From Thamnidium elegans (lineage: Eukaryota; Mucoromycota; Mucoromycetes; Mucorales; Mucoraceae): DNA of 64,000 bases. Location of the stretch: assembly GCA_025201345.1 (NCBI GenBank), contig JAIXMG010000002.1, positions 1,736,001-1,800,000 on the forward strand. The letters are read 5' to 3'. Position 1 is the stretch's first letter, and each line of letters opens with the position of its first letter. A model generated the notes under the pieces. It saw nothing but the letters and a program-made list of their open reading frames with translations, was not told where the DNA came from and did no database searches. A program made the translations under genes and the position numbers. This document shows positions 35,373-48,777 of the stretch, one piece after another.

Positions 35373-38300
35373 TTAACCAAGAGGCTTTTGTTGAGTGGTA
35401 TCATAAACACGAATAATTTTTGTTTGATCACTATCATTTTGAGAGAAAGCGTAACCACGATTTCTCTTGAGACGCTGTATCCGACGTACTTTGTTAACTG
35501 CTTGTCGGAACCTATCCATACGAGGTCTGTAATCCGGTAAGTTGTATTTTTGAATTTCTTGTACAAAATGGTATGGTAAAGGAACATACATTCTCTTTAT
35601 ACTATTTTTTTTTAAAAAAAAAAATTAGTTACGCTTCTTTTTCTCTCGCGGTATATAAGGTTTACTTACTACTTCCAAACAAAATCACGTAAATTACAGA
35701 CAAAAGGTACCAGTAATACAAATAACCAAAAGTTAAGGTTACCCCAAAGCATAGGAACAATACCGTAATATTCAGGGAATACATCGACCGAAATAGCAGG
35801 ACCGATAAATGCAACAACTGGTAAATAAATAAACCAAACGAGCATAGAACCAGGAATGGCAATAAATGTATATTTTGTCCAAACGTCAGTAATTAATGCA
35901 CCCTTCCATAAAAGACAGCCTAAAACAGCAGTAAACATAGCTGTACCGGCCCACCATTGACCACCAACTAAACCATCATTAAATATACCATCGGTACTTA
36001 AAGCTCCAACGCCAAGGAAAAATAAGATTAAAGAATGGAAAACGGCGTTACCAAACCAGCCCCAAAATTTCTTTTGATTAAAAAACTCGTTGGATTGACC
36101 AAGCATATACATTTGAGGGTACTTATCGAGCATTCTAGCAGATACAAATTGATCAAATATACCGATAACTAATGGAGGTAAAAATGTAAAGATAACGTTG
36201 AAACAAGACATTGTCCAAGATTCGTAAAGTGTTGAACCAGAGAAACCATTATAGAACGCATACTAAAAAAAAAAAAAGATATACACTTTTTTTAAGGATT
36301 TTTTCGACGTATAAATATAAGATTAACATAAAATAAAATAAAAAAAAACTTACCCAAAATTGTGTTAAATACATGGCAACATTCTTGTAAAAGTAGTAAA
36401 AGATCATTTTACTTAAACGTTGGTAAGCCCAAGCACCATGTACAAGTAAAAGTTTTTTAAGGAATCTAAATTGAGAGATAGCAAAATCAGCACTACGAGC
36501 AGCTTGAAGACCTTCGACACCACTGATACCAACACCAACATGAGCTGCTTGAATCATAGAAACATCGTTTGCACCATCACCAATAGCCAACAAGATAGAC
36601 TTATCATACTTCTTTACAAGTTTAACCACAAGTGCCTTTTGAAGTGGAGATACACGACAGCAAATGACAGCTTTACATATCACAGTCAAATCAAACAAAA
36701 TCTTTTCAATATCCTTTTCCAAAGCAAAAGTCAATGCTTTTCCATCAATAACAAAGGCTAACGGTTCCAATTCTTCGCCTCTTTCCATTGCACCCGTAAC
36801 ATCTTTTAACTTTGACTCCAAAAAGCTTTTAGTTTCCCAATGACTATCCATATTACAGACGATCAAACTCATTTCTTCATTTAATAATTTACAAGAGTAA
36901 CCGATATTAATAGCTGTTTCTTGTCTATCACCAGTCAATACCCAAACACGAATACCAGCCTCTTGTAAAGTATGAATAGTATCCGGAACACCTTCTTGAA
37001 GTTTATCCTCAATAGCTGTGGCACCCAATAAAAATAAGTTTTGTTCAATCATTTCGGCAGCTTTATCCAATTCTTCTGCACGGTCTACTAAGGTGGTAGA
37101 GGCTTTATCGTATACTTGAGACCAACGAGCGTATTCCTCTTCGGGAATTTCACGCATGGCAATACAAAGTGTACGAAGACCCTCTGACGCAAATTCTTCT
37201 AAATGAATTAAAGTGTTCTCGACAAAAGGGTTGTTTTCGGCAAGTCTTTCCAGGATGACATTATCGGCACCCTTACAGTAAAGTTTAATTGTACCATCCG
37301 GTCCACGGACAATCGCAGACATACGTTTACGGGTAGAATTGAATTCACAGACGTTAAGTACTTGGTATTCTGATTCTACGCCACGTTGAGTACAAGTAAT
37401 CGAGTTGGGACGACGGGTCTATATGTATATAGAAGTCAGTGAAAGGTTTAAATTTACACAAAAAAAAAAAAAAACTTACATGAAAGATATAATCTAAATC
37501 ACTCGCGCCTTTTACTAAAGCGCCTTCATCGGGAGACGAAGCTTGATAAACAATCTCATCAGTCCCTTCTTGAGCTTCAGGAATAACAGTATGACAAGTG
37601 GCCAATAAAGTCAAGAATTCATTAATAACATTTGCAGTAGAATGTGTCTTCAAGTGCTCTTTTAATTGAGTAAAGTTGTATTGCAAAGTAGGATCTTCTA
37701 CGCCTTCTCTAGCTTGTTTATCAGACTCTACCTTCTCAGCATAAGAAATACCAGCAATAGAACACTCTCGGAATTGCATTTCGTTACAAGTTAAAGTACC
37801 CGTCTTATCAGAGAAAACAAATTTGACTTGACCTAGTTCTTCAATTAAACTACTACTACGTGCTACAGCAGATGTATCGGTTACATCGTAATACATGTCT
37901 AAATCACTTTGGATCAAGAAGGATAGAATAAACTTTACAATTTCCATAGTGACCATTAAACTGATGGGAATAAAACTGTTGAATAAAATCAAAAAAGTAA
38001 GAATATCGTAGCCAAATGCTTGAGGACGAGTCATGCCTGCTGCTAATTGAAGGTATCCGTCTACATAAGCACTCTTGGTGATGGTAAATACTAAACCACC
38101 AATAGCACATGCAACACTCATAATAACCAAAATGGCAAACAAGTATAGAATATTACGATTTGTAATACGTGTGACATTGGAAATCTTGGATGGTTTTTTA
38201 CTAGTATTTAAAAAAAGAAGTTAGCATGGTATTTTAAACGTTAAAAAAAAAAAGGTACGGTACCTGGAATTTAACATTAATTTTGTTTCATGTCCAGTAA

Positions 38301-39774
38301 ATACGACAATACCATAAATCCAAGAAGTATTACGAAGTTGAGCACCACGTAACAACAGCTGATTAGGGTCTAAAGCATAATCTCTATTCTTTCCTACTTC
38401 GTTCATGGAAGAGGTAGAGAATACACCATCATAATTATATAAACGATTGTTAGGTTGTTCACTACGAATTGTTCCTTGCAAATGAGTCATATCAACCGGG
38501 TTTAAAATATTAAATGTCTGTGGAAGAGCTTGTTTGATCTTTAAATTAACTTCACCATCCAAGTTACTGGTTTCGATATAACAAAGTCCTTCTGGCTCGG
38601 AGCTACTAATCAATATAATATCCGCTGGGAAATTCTCGCCACTTTCAACTCTTAATACATCTCCGACTTTGATATCACGCCAGGCCTTTTCTACAAACTG
38701 TGTACCTACCAATACCTTACACTTTCTAGCATTTAGTTCGGCATCAGATCGATGTACTCCCTACGGTTTTATTAGTCTCTATTTAACAGATTTTTTTTAA
38801 AAAAAGAACTTACCATATCTTCAACTAGTTCCTTGATAGCAGTAATTAATAATACAATAACGAGAGGTACCAAAGTTGTATATCGAGAGGTAGGGGAAAT
38901 ACCAGGAATTTGCTAATATTTACCATAAGTATTTTTTTTTTTTAAAAATTAAATGTTTAATCTTTTTTTTTTTTTTTACCTGAATACCCGAAATAAACAA
39001 AAAGAATAAATTTGCATATTTCGAAAACTCTTCATATAAAAACTTGATTAAAAAGTTATAACTCGTATATTTAGCTGTAAAGACACGGTTATGTAAAAAC
39101 TTTTGTTGATCGTTCAAGTCGTTGTTATTGATATGAATAATTCGTTCACCGTTTTCACCAGCAGTGCCAGAAACAGTATTTGATTTGCCTAATAATGCGT
39201 TGATTCGATCTTTAAAACTGGTCTTTTTTTTCTTGGTCTTTGTGGGCTGAGGCTGTGATGTAGGTCGATGTAATGGAATATCCATTGTTGCCGCGGAAGC
39301 GTTTGATTTATCATATCTACCGGCAATTTGAGCTCGATTAGTTAATAACTGTAAATTATCATCATCGTCATGAACAATTACTGAATCATCATAGAATGAG
39401 CCTATTAATTTTTTATAAAGAGAGTAAAAAAATTAAGTCCTGCCTCCTTTATAAGATCTGTATACACTCTCCTCCTCCTCTTTTATATATATATATATAT
39501 ATTAGTACTCCCTTTTACCTTCATCGATAGCAAACGAAGAGTCGTTTCTTTTGACTTGGTGAGTATAAGCAGGTTGTTGAGGATTCAAAGTAGAAGAAGA
39601 AGTTGAATTAGAAAAGGTTTGGTGTTGGGATTGAACCGAACGATTCTGTTGCAAGTCAATCAGATCTTGAGTTGGTGCCTGATGAGATGGTGAATAATCA
39701 TACCGAGATTGACTCAACCCGGACTCGGATGAGTCTTCAAAGGGGTTCTGAGTATTATTATTATTTGACGCCAC
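35373..39774 (-). CDS. DRS2: P4-ATPase phospholipid flippase, Drs2 type
   Basis: About eight or nine exons, ~1290 aa. The N-terminus has the QNPFED (NPF) motif and a disordered Ser/Gln-rich tail. Later come [34 protein letters not shown] (TM1), the actuator with LDGEVNLK (DGET-like), PISL in TM4 ([14 protein letters not shown]), the phosphorylation site [34 protein letters not shown] and [21 protein letters not shown]. The C-terminal cytosolic tail has RGYAFSQND, the GFAFS-type autoinhibitory motif of Drs2. Such pumps move phosphatidylserine and phosphatidylethanolamine to the cytosolic leaflet of the trans-Golgi and need a Cdc50 partner (not in this window). All catalytic motifs are intact. 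Several introns contain Tn-An dyads. The stop is at 35373. Confidence 0.95.
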
Positions 39775-39985
39775 TTTATATAGGTTTCTGTAAGCTATAT
39801 ATATGCGTATAAAAAAAGCTTATAGAAAAAGTTATACGCTGATACAACTATAAGAGTGAGTGAAGAGAAAGAGAAAAAAAAAAAGAGAGAAAATATTTTT
39901 TAACAAGTTCCCCCCTTTTTTATTATAATTAGTGTGCAACAGGAGAAAGGAAAGGACACACAAAAAATTTAGTGTAGTACAACAA

Positions 39986-40522
39986 TTAAAAAAGGGCAGT
40001 TGTAATGATCAGAATAGACAATATACATATAAAGCCAGATATAATTACGAGCGGTGTAAGGATACCAAATACAGACCATAACGAAGTCATAAATCCTATA
40101 AATGATACAAGCGAACAAACACTGGCGATTTGAATATATTGTCGGGTTTTTGGTTCTTGCTGCCAGTTTTTATATTGAGCTCCTCCAAGTTGAAGCAGAA
40201 CGAATACAACACAAATAACAACGCCAGCTACTAAAGAGACTAGGAATACAGTTCCGCTGCGAGTTTTTTTTTATAATTATTTATATGAAAAAAAAGGTAA
40301 TTTTTTTCTTTTTAGAGTACTTTACCTGACATCATTAAGGTTGACATTGTAAAAAGAAATGAAGCAAAATAAAATGGCACAAGAAATAGCAAGTTGAGGT
40401 AATGTCGATACAATTTCTTGTATAGGATGCTTTTTTGTAGTACTTCTTATATCATCAAGTTTACCAAGTGAGTTGGTATTTCTTTTTTGTTGTCTTTTAT
40501 ACATTTTTCTTTTTTCAAACAA
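39986..40522 (-). CDS. TMEM128: TMEM128-family ER membrane protein
   Basis: Two exons: about 40522-40327 and 40256-39986, about 155 aa. Starts MFEKRKMYKRQQKR; a second in-frame ATG at 40504 is also possible. A basic N-terminal tail is followed by four hydrophobic segments (LAISCAILFCFISFY; GTVFLVSLVAGVVICVVFVLLQL; ASVCSLVSFIGFMTSLWSVF; ILTPLVIISGFICILSILII). The LWSVFGILTPLVIISGF stretch resembles the C-terminal part of animal TMEM128. Family function is unknown; an ER location is assumed. Divergent from the gene at 41504. Confidence 0.7.
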
Positions 40523-41104
40523 GTCGTTTGATTTTTTTTTTGGTGCTGGCGAGTTGTTTAGAGTATTGTATCTCAGTCACGGAGGTTTAACATAAAAGAG
40601 CTTTACCAGAAAAAAAAAAAAAAAAAAAAAAAAAAAGGTTTCTTGGATTGATCTACGAAATATATTTCCATTTAAATAACAAACAAAAAATATTTATAAA
40701 CATGAAATATTACTAGGAATTGAATATAAAACTAAAATCAAGTATAAAATATTAACCTTTTTTTTTATTTTTTTTTTCGAAACTTTAAATGCTATTGTGG
40801 CTGGTTTGAATAGTTTGTACCTTTCTTCTATTGTGTGTATAAAATCTCCTTGATACCGAGATTTGCTATATTGATATATATGTATATATAATCTCCCTAT
40901 TCATATAATGGCCCTGAATGTATACGTTTATGTAATGTATTTATTGTTATATTTGAATTAAAACTAGTTTAACTTAGCCCTTTTTTTATATATATATCCT
41001 TCAAAAAGGGGAGTTAAAAAACTGTGTTTGTTACGACGGAATAAGGCTTTCGTCTTTTCCAAATTAAATGATGTCGTATCACAAACGGAATTACGCGACT
41101 AAAC

Positions 41105-41135
<31 letters not shown>

Positions 41136-41503
41136 CGTTATTGATAAACTATATTATTGGATTTTAAACGTGTAGTTCTGCTGGATTGTTTTTAGGATAT
41201 GCTGAAGATAAAAAAGAGTGTCTGTAGGATAAAAGATGAAATAAGAAAGAGTGGATTCATATCTTATTAAGATTAAATTATTTAGTGGAAATTGCATGAT
41301 CAAAGTACAAGGATACAAAAGTGTTCTGTAATCGTCATTTGCTAGAACTTTACGAGAGTCATGCGATAAAGTATATAAGTGTCATGCATTTTACTATAAT
41401 CTTTATGAGTTTGTAGTACCTATCTCATAGAATGATATAAAAAAAGAACCTTACTTGTCTTCTTTTTTTTCTTCCTTTTTTTTTTTCTATTAGAATAATA
41501 AAT
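40523..41503. other. Divergent promoter region, ~1 kb
   Basis: AT-rich with A-runs at 40611-40636 and 41105-41130. A TATAAAAAAAG box at about 41436 serves the gene at 41504. No ORF. Confidence 0.5.
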
Positions 41504-42066
41504 ATGATTTCTCCTATTCTAAAAAATAAAAGGATTAATGATGGTTTAACCCGTCAACAACGATATTATAGAAAACACAAAAAAAGAATTGCCGCAAAAG
41601 CAACCAAAAAAAACATAATAGGAAAAATAGATAGGTATGGAAACGTTACGGCAGAATTGGTGTTTAGTAAAATAGAAAAATTATTTTACATACTGAGGTT
41701 GGAGGAGGATAGTGTTTTATTTGAACAATTTAATACTTTGTAAGTGTTAATGTATCGGTTCACTAAAAGAAGGGATAATTGATTTGAAAATATAACTATA
41801 GAGAAAAAATGACATTTGCTTTAATATATTATTATATATTGCGTATACTGGAAAAAGCAACTGGTAATGTAAAAAATCATTTTCTTCTGGATGAAATTGA
41901 CGCACTGTATAACTTTTCGATACGCTTGTTTCCTGATACTATTCCTTCCATCAATATAAGCTGTGAGGACGTACAAGAAGAGTTATTTCGAAATTTAGAT
42001 GCGCATCCTGTTAAATTAGCGGATTGTCTTGGTTGTCTTTTCGCGTTGAAGCAAAGATCACAATAA
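41504..42066 (+). CDS. Small basic protein of unknown family
   Basis: Two exons, 41504-41739 and 41802-42066, joined in frame across a GTAAGT...CTATAG intron to give about 166 aa. N-terminal half is very basic (RQQRYYRKHKKRIAAKATKK); the C-terminal half is acidic/amphipathic and ends CLGCLFALKQRSQ. It could bind nucleic acid or a partner protein, but no known domain is seen. TATA box 68 bp upstream; the stop codon overlaps an AATAAA. Lies head-to-tail with the syntaxin gene. Confidence 0.65.
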
Positions 42067-42423
42067 AAGTTTTTTTTTTATCAATTTTGTATCGATCTCA
42101 TTTGACGCTAACATAGTAAATCTAAATATATATATATATATATCTTGTCAATATACCAGGAACAAAGTATCTGGTTCATTTTAATGCTATCTTTAGAAGG
42201 AGGAAAATGTGACTTCCAATACTTGATGCATGAACTCTTTTTTTTTTTTTCGTTCAGGGGAGAATTAAATCCAAATCAAGTCATTTTTAATATCAAATTT
42301 ATAAACATGAAAATGTATGTAAATTATCATTTCGACTCTTCTTTAAGCCATTTGTTATTGTTTACTTTTTCAAGATATAAAAATATCGTTCCATTCCTTT
42401 ATACACTCCTTTTTTTTTCCTTT
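42067..42423. other. Spacer between the unknown gene and the syntaxin gene
   Basis: Holds a TA run (about 42126-42142) and a T-run. An open frame runs through it but is AT-driven (F/L/Y-rich) and begins without an ATG, so it is not called. Confidence 0.4.
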
Positions 42424-43933
42424 ATGGACATTATGAAAAATACCCGTATGACTGTCAGTCGCGATAGATTAGCTGAATTTAAAAGAGTTAGAATAATGAT
42501 AACATGAATACATGATAATAAAGAAAGAGAACTAAGCATTTATATATCATAGAATTCAGCTATTCTTGATTCAGGAACCCCAAGGTAAAATATATTTTTG
42601 TAGTGTACTCCTTATCCAAGTAAATTAATTGTATGTGATCAAGTGCTCAACAAACTACAATGCAGTATCAACCAAATAATTCGTTACTATCTACAGATGC
42701 ATTCTTTCAAAGAGTAGAAAAAAAATATTACTTGAGATTAATAAAAAAATATACTGATGTATACATATATATATTAGATTGAAGATATTAAATGGTATAT
42801 CGGAAAGATCAATGGAAATGTGTCAGAAATGGAATCGTTACATACGTCTTTACTCTCTAGTATCAATGGAGAGAAATCACATCAGTTTAGTAAAGTTTTA
42901 GACGATTTAGTAAATCAAACCAGTAAACTAAACAAGGAGCTTAAAGATCGCATCAAAGGTAAGTGTATAGATATTTTTGTCGTACATTTGGGCTTATCAT
43001 AATGTATATATATTTTTTTAGAAACGGATGTGAGTATTGCTAAATTGCCTACTAGTATTAGTGATAGACAAATGCGTAGATTACAAGTAAGAACTTAGAT
43101 AGAATTCAACTTGTGGAAAATATAATAATTTTTTTTTTGGGGGGGGGGGAATAGTTGAATGCAACCAAAAAAAAGTTTGTAGAAACAATTCAAAGGTACC
43201 AAGACGTTGAACGCGAATTCGAGAAAAATCATAGACAACGTATCGAAAGACAAATTCTAATTGGTAAAATGGAAAAAGAAATAGTATTTGTACTATATTT
43301 AACAATTTATAAAAAAAAAAAAAAAATGTAGTAAAACCTGAAGCTACGTCTGATGAAATTGAATTAGTTATTAATTCAGATGAAGCGACACAAATTTTTG
43401 CACATTCTGTAAGTTACTCTTGCTATACACAGAACGTATTTAAAATAACTCGGGTGTTTTTTTTTAGCTTTTAAATTCTACTCGAACAGGTAATGCAAGC
43501 CAGGTCTTAGATGAGGTTCAAATTCGTCATAAAGATATCAAGAGAATTGAAAAAACCATCATGGTAATAAATTTAGCGTGTGTACGTGTGTACGATAGAG
43601 GCTTTGTTGTTAAATTACGCGTATTATAGGAATTACATAATTTATTTATGGATATGCAGACAATGATCGAGTTACAGCAGGAGACATTACACGATATTGA
43701 GAAAACAACCGAAAGTGTTGTATATGATTTAGAAAAAGGCAACAATCAAGTGAATATAGCTGTCAAAAGATCAAGAATTACTCGAAAGGTAAAAATATCA
43801 CTTTTTGTTTATAAGGATTCATTTTAATTATTTTTTATAGAAAAAATGGTGTTGCTTTTTTTTATTTTTAATAGTATTAATTGTTACTACCTTTTTAGTG
43901 TGGTGGTTTGTATTTCCTAAATCTCACTCGTAA
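42424..43933 (+). CDS. SSO1: Plasma-membrane syntaxin (t-SNARE, Sso1/2 type)
   Basis: About eight exons. The first (42424-42486; ATG at 42424, 42433 or 42448) reads MTVSRDRLAEFKR, like syntaxin N-termini. The next begins YQPNNSLLSTDAFFQR and joins IEDIKWYIGKINGNVSEMESLH, the Ha helix. Later exons carry the rest of the Habc bundle (VEREFEKNHRQRIERQILI region), then the Qa-SNARE helix: LDEVQIRHKDIKRIEKTIMELHNLFMDMQTMIELQ with central Gln, ending ITRK. The last exon is the tail anchor (WCCFFLFLIVLIVTTFLVWWFVF), stop at 43931-43933. It drives fusion of secretory vesicles at the plasma membrane with a SNAP-25-like partner and a VAMP. The first-exon assignment is inference from splice phase. Confidence 0.88.
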
Positions 43934-44223
43934 ATAAATAAAAAAAAAGGTGTACTATATTTATAACGATTTTCTTCTATTTATGTTCATTATTCGTCTA
44001 AAAATACCTAGGCCGAGATATAAAAAAAAGTATTTACCTGGTTGAGTAATACATTTGTGGAACCTTGGCATAAATGTAATAGCCATTACAAATTATTTTT
44101 TTAAAAAAAAAGTAGATGATTTATTAGACTTAAATCTAATAAATAGGAAGGATTTGTAAACAAAAACAAAAATATGATATAGTTTGTGATGAAGAGGTAT
44201 AAAAGGAGGAAAAGAGATTTTGG

Positions 44224-44848
44224 TTAGAAGGAGTTGCTATTTTGACGCTCGATATGAGAATCACAATAAATTCTTCCACCTAATAGATGATATGTATCAT
44301 CTAATTTTTTTTGACAAGCCTAAAAAACATTTAATCAATATTTCGCCAAAAAAAAATTTTTTTTCCTTACGTCGCAACGAAAGCAATTGGGATGAAACCT
44401 CCATCCTTGACCAGGAATATACGCACACTGTCCTTCTATCGGGTTATAACACCTGGTGCATAATGTATTGTTCATCTTATGGTAGTGCCTCTTACAGTAT
44501 GGTAAATCATTAAACACATAGAATCGATTATCTGGGAAAGGTTGACGACACGTCTAGATATACAGAATATATGGTTACTTGACATATATAAAAAAAAAAA
44601 GAAAGAAAGGAGATCGACAATTTAATACCTGGCAATTAAAGCAATCGAAATGCCATTTTCCTTTTAATTTACCATCTGTCGCGGAAATAACTTTATCATC
44701 GACAGATTTTGAACATCCTCTGCAAAACAAATCTTCAAAATCGGATTTACAGTACATGCGGTTTTTAAATGTTTTATAGTCGGCGTTTTCCAAGGTCATA
44801 CGACATTTATAGCAAGTCTTTTCCAAGGGAGTGATATTTGATCTAAAC

Positions 44849-44882
<34 letters not shown>

Positions 44883-45840
44883 CAGTTTAGTATTTTAAAC
44901 GCACATGCAAACAAATTTTTTTACCTGGACTTCATAACTTGGTAATCTTTTTGACAATAGATTTTTCCATTCTCAAATTCAAAACTTGTTTCTAATGAAA
45001 GTGGAATTCTACATAGAGTACAGCAATAACATGATTGATGATAACACATTTTGTTTTTCTTGATGATACCGAACACAATAGGCTTACGACATGCAGCACA
45101 GGTACTGTTTATCTCCTCAATTAACTCCTCGATCATAGTATTTAAGTCGTAATTACTTTGTTCCGAAGCTTCTTTTTTAAAGTTACCAAAAAGGGAAATT
45201 AGAACAATTAGAATGAAAAAAAAAAGAAAAAAAGAAATGATTTTTGACGTTTTTACACATACTTTTTCTATGGCCTCTAGAGTTTATCCGTACTACAGAC
45301 TTTTGAGAGCAAAAGAAATCTATATCTATTTTAAAAAAATAAAAAAATTCGTGCCTTTAAAAAAAAAAAATTATACAGTTTGGGGGTAATTTTACCTTGC
45401 TTTTGTAAGAAACGTTCAAAATAATCTGTAGAGGATCTAGTACAAGTCCGATTTAATTAATATTAATTTAGCAAAATAAATTGTTACTATAGCTACCTGG
45501 GAGTAGGTAAAGACGATGTGGATATAGATGATGTAGAGTAGGTAGGCGATATCATTGAAGGCATATCTTTTCCATTGTATGTGTGATTGGATTTAGTTGA
45601 TCTCTCACTAAAGCGCGTCTTGATAACCGGTGGTTTGTTTACAGATCTTTTAAATTTTGGGCCCTGTTTAACTGGTTTTATTTTTTATCAATTAACATAA
45701 ATCAAAACAAATTATATGTTAATAAAATTTCTACTACCAATATCTAAGCATTGATGATGATCTAATTGACGAATATCAATACAAATTTCACAATTGGAGC
45801 AATAAATTGTAGAAAGAAAGGGATCTTGAGCGTTTTTCAT
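44224..45840 (-). CDS. Multi-LIM-domain protein, paxillin-like
   Basis: Six or seven exons from ATG 45840 (MKNAQDPFLS). N-terminal CxxC zinc motif (YCSNCEICIDIRQLDHHQC), then a Ser/Pro linker (45680-45500). LIM 1 follows (CAACRKPIVFG...CCTLC...IYCQKDY), then a degenerate half (CYKCRMTLEN...MYCKSDF), LIM 2 (CRGCSKSV...WHFDCFNCQ|TCRQPF...PYCKRHYH) and LIM 3 (CTRCYNPIEG...RFHPNCFRCD|ACQKKL...IYCDSH), ending at the TAA 44224. LIM domains bind proteins; fungal paxillin-like Pxl1 acts at sites of polarised growth and the cytokinetic ring. No RhoGAP domain lies in the window, so this is not a full Rga1-type protein. Paxillin-like is the closest fit by domain layout only. Confidence 0.8.
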
Positions 45841-47060
45841 CATATATATATATATATAAAACTAAAAAGCTAAAAAAGAAAGAAGTATATGCCCAACATC
45901 ATGTTTTTTGGTCGATTTAACAGTTTTGGCATTTTAAGTTAAACTGAGGTTTAAAAAGTTTACAGAAAAAAAGTTCAAAAAACTACGTTGTTAAGTAGTA
46001 CTTTTTTATGCATTTACGTGTGTCTTTAAGTATATATACTTGTCATGATAATTGAGAGCTCTAAAATCATTTTATGTGATCTTTTCGCTCCGAAAAAGAA
46101 AAAGTTTCTCTTAGAAAGCGAAAAAACTTTTGTTGGGTTAGTTTATACGCCGATGATGAATTCTAGCCACGCTAATGCCTATTGTGAAGGGAAAGCTTAT
46201 TCTTGTTTACTAGTGTTCTTCTGTAGAAATATCATCCGTCAAAAAGATTTTTTTTTTAATTTTGGGATGTTTGTATCGTATATCTACTACAAATATATAT
46301 TTATTTTCCTGCTATCCGTTTCCGGTAAGGATATAAAATACTTAGACTTAAAAAAAAAAAAGGCTATACACCATAGATATATTTGATAATAAAATGTAAG
46401 GTATTCAATTTGATACTGAATATTTTCAAAGCATTTTTTATATTATACTATGTACCACCAAAATAACTTTAACCATACTTCTTTTATTAGTCTTTAAATT
46501 GGACTCTTTAGATGTAAAGCCTTTTTTATTAAGCAAAAGAGAAATGCAGATACCTTTACTTATCATTAATGAGTTTATGCCGCTTTATAACGTAAAATGT
46601 TTTAGATATCTATATACCAGGGGGGGAGGAACCCTTTTTAATCAAGAAAGAGAGAGAGAGAACCAATGGTCCCCAATAGCTAATCTTGCGGCAAAAAGCT
46701 TAATACAATAGGTTTTCCCCTTTTCGGAGCGTGACGGTTGAATGCAGAAACTAAACCTTAGTTTTAGAACAAACGTTCTACAAAATAAGTTTATTTTACT
46801 GATTTGGTTTCACCGACCCCGTCAGCGAAGGTTTGACAGAACCCAAAAAGAGTTTCTTTAAGCTTGACGTATTAAACAGATCCACCGAGGAAGCGAATTA
46901 AAGCATATTTGTTGTTTTCACCGACCGATGAATCAAAAAAAGAAAAAAGAAAAAAAAAAAAAGGCTGTGCATTTTATTATTTATTTGCTTAAACTTTTCC
47001 CTTTTTTTCTTGTTTGTTTCTTTTTTTTTTTTTATATATATATATACTTTTTATTTAATA
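45841..47060. other. 1.2 kb intergenic region
   Basis: Divergent promoter DNA. A plus-strand frame at 46045-46386 has an ATG and about 113 codons but low-complexity, AT-driven content; not called. A G/C-richer patch at about 46720-46925 contains TTTCACCGACC twice (about 46808 and 46917). No RNA gene recognised. Confidence 0.4.
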
Positions 47061-48777
47061 ATGTCTCGCCTTTATTCACCTTCAGAGTGGGTAGCGCCTT
47101 TAGTTCCAATAGCTTCACTTGCAGTACTTCCTTTAGGACCCCTTTTTTTCCCACGTATCTACTTACTTGTGTTATTCACTTATTTCACCGTATTCTTATA
47201 CACACAGCTAAACCATGTTCGTAAGTTTTGGTTAACGTCTCGCAAGATTAGAATGACGATTGGTAAATGGAACAAAAGACTTGGTAACAGAGAAACAAGC
47301 GGTACAAAGAAAAACGACACAGAGTATACAGAAACTTTAGACGACGTAGAAGAAAAATTACAGTACTATCAAGACCCTCATTATTTCCATACGTTTATCA
47401 TTCCAAATTATTGTGAACCTGAAGAACTATTAAAGGATACGATAGAACGTATCGCAAGTCACAGGTAAACAAATATATACATATACATCAATGACGTATA
47501 TATGACTTATATATATATATATTAGTAACGCACAAACGCATTATGGACTTATTTTGGCAATGGAACAATCAGAAGTTGGTTGGGAAGAAAAAGCTCGTGG
47601 CTTACAAGACCATTTCTCAGATAGGTTTTGTCAGATTGTGATTACAGGACATCCAAGGGATATTCCAGGAGAATCTCGCGGTAAAGGGTCTAATGTTGCA
47701 TACGCTGCAAGACATGGTTGTTTGGAACTAGTTGAGAAATACAATATTGATCGTCAAAGGATTATTATCACTGTATCGGATTCGGATTCAGCTATACCCG
47801 AATTGTATATCCGTGAAGTGGAAGAAGCTTTAGCTAAAACTGAAGACCCTTATCATTTATTATGTGCTCCACCTATTTTCTTTTCTAGAAATTGTTTCGA
47901 TGTACCAGCTGCGGTTAGAGTGACCGATATCACTTGGTCAGCTATGGTCATGTCCAATCTATCCAATAGCAGAGGCATGTGTATTCCTTGCTCTAATTAT
48001 TCACTCTCTATGGTTTTGGCAGATAAAGTCGGTTATTGGGATACGGATGCGGATGCAGTAGGTGAAGATATGCATATGTGGTTGAAATGTTTTTGGAAAA
48101 CACAAGGTCAAGTGAGGACTGCTCCTATTTACGTCCCCATCAACCTAACTAATGTTCAAACTAAAAGCTATCTATCTAACGTCAGTGCACGTTATGTACA
48201 GGCCAAACGTCATTACAATGGTGTGGCAGATGTTGCATATACCTTGAAAAACGCTTTTCAAACATCTTCTGCTTGTATCAGTTTATTTGAACGACTCAAG
48301 GTTTGCTTTATCATCTTGGAAGCACATATGGTACCAGCTACTTCTGGTTGGCTGATGTTTGCTGCTGTCCCTTTAATGCAATTTATTTTGTTCCCGCCCT
48401 TTCAATCGTTGCAGTTGGTCGCCCCTTCCGATAACCCTATATTGACCTCCGAATTCTTTGGCCGGCTTTGGAGTATGATTAAAGTCATTACGCTTTGTTT
48501 ACCTTTACCGCTGTTTGGTACCTTAGTCGTGTATGAACAGCTGCATCGTACCATAGACAGAGAGTTCTTGCATAAAACTAAAGCGGAAAGTAGAAAGTGG
48601 TCTAACTTGATTGATTATGTTAATTTACCGGTTGCTGCTTGGTTGTTTATGACTTTGCCTTCTACTTTGGCCTGTGTTAAAAGACTATTAAACCGTCAAG
48701 AAAAGTATATTACATCTGAAAAGTTATTTAGGGGTGATAATACTGGTTTAATTGTAGAATCGTCGTCTTCTACATAA
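47061..48777 (+). CDS. GT2-like membrane glycosyltransferase
   Basis: Two exons, 47061-47464 and 47526-48777, about 550 aa. The N-terminus has two hydrophobic segments (WVAPLVPIASLAVLPLG; RIYLLVLFTYFTVFLY). The catalytic part begins HTFIIPNYCEPEELL, then QIVITGHPRDIPGESRGKGSNVAYA, a DxD-type TVSDSDS, GYWDTDADAVGEDMHMWLK (the ED base motif) and ARYVQAKRH in the place of the QxxRW motif. At least three C-terminal membrane segments follow. The layout is that of processive GT2 enzymes (chitin/hyaluronan/glucan synthase clan), but it is too short and divergent for a chitin synthase. Donor and product are unknown; a wall or capsule-like polysaccharide is possible. Confidence 0.8.

Noticed and set aside
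42145..42507. 120-codon frame before the syntaxin gene
   Set aside because: No ATG at its start and AT-driven composition; only its last part (from 42424) is used, as syntaxin exon 1.
46045..46386. 113-codon ORF with an ATG
   Set aside because: Low-complexity Lys/Phe/Tyr/Ile content in AT-rich DNA, no domain, no splice support.
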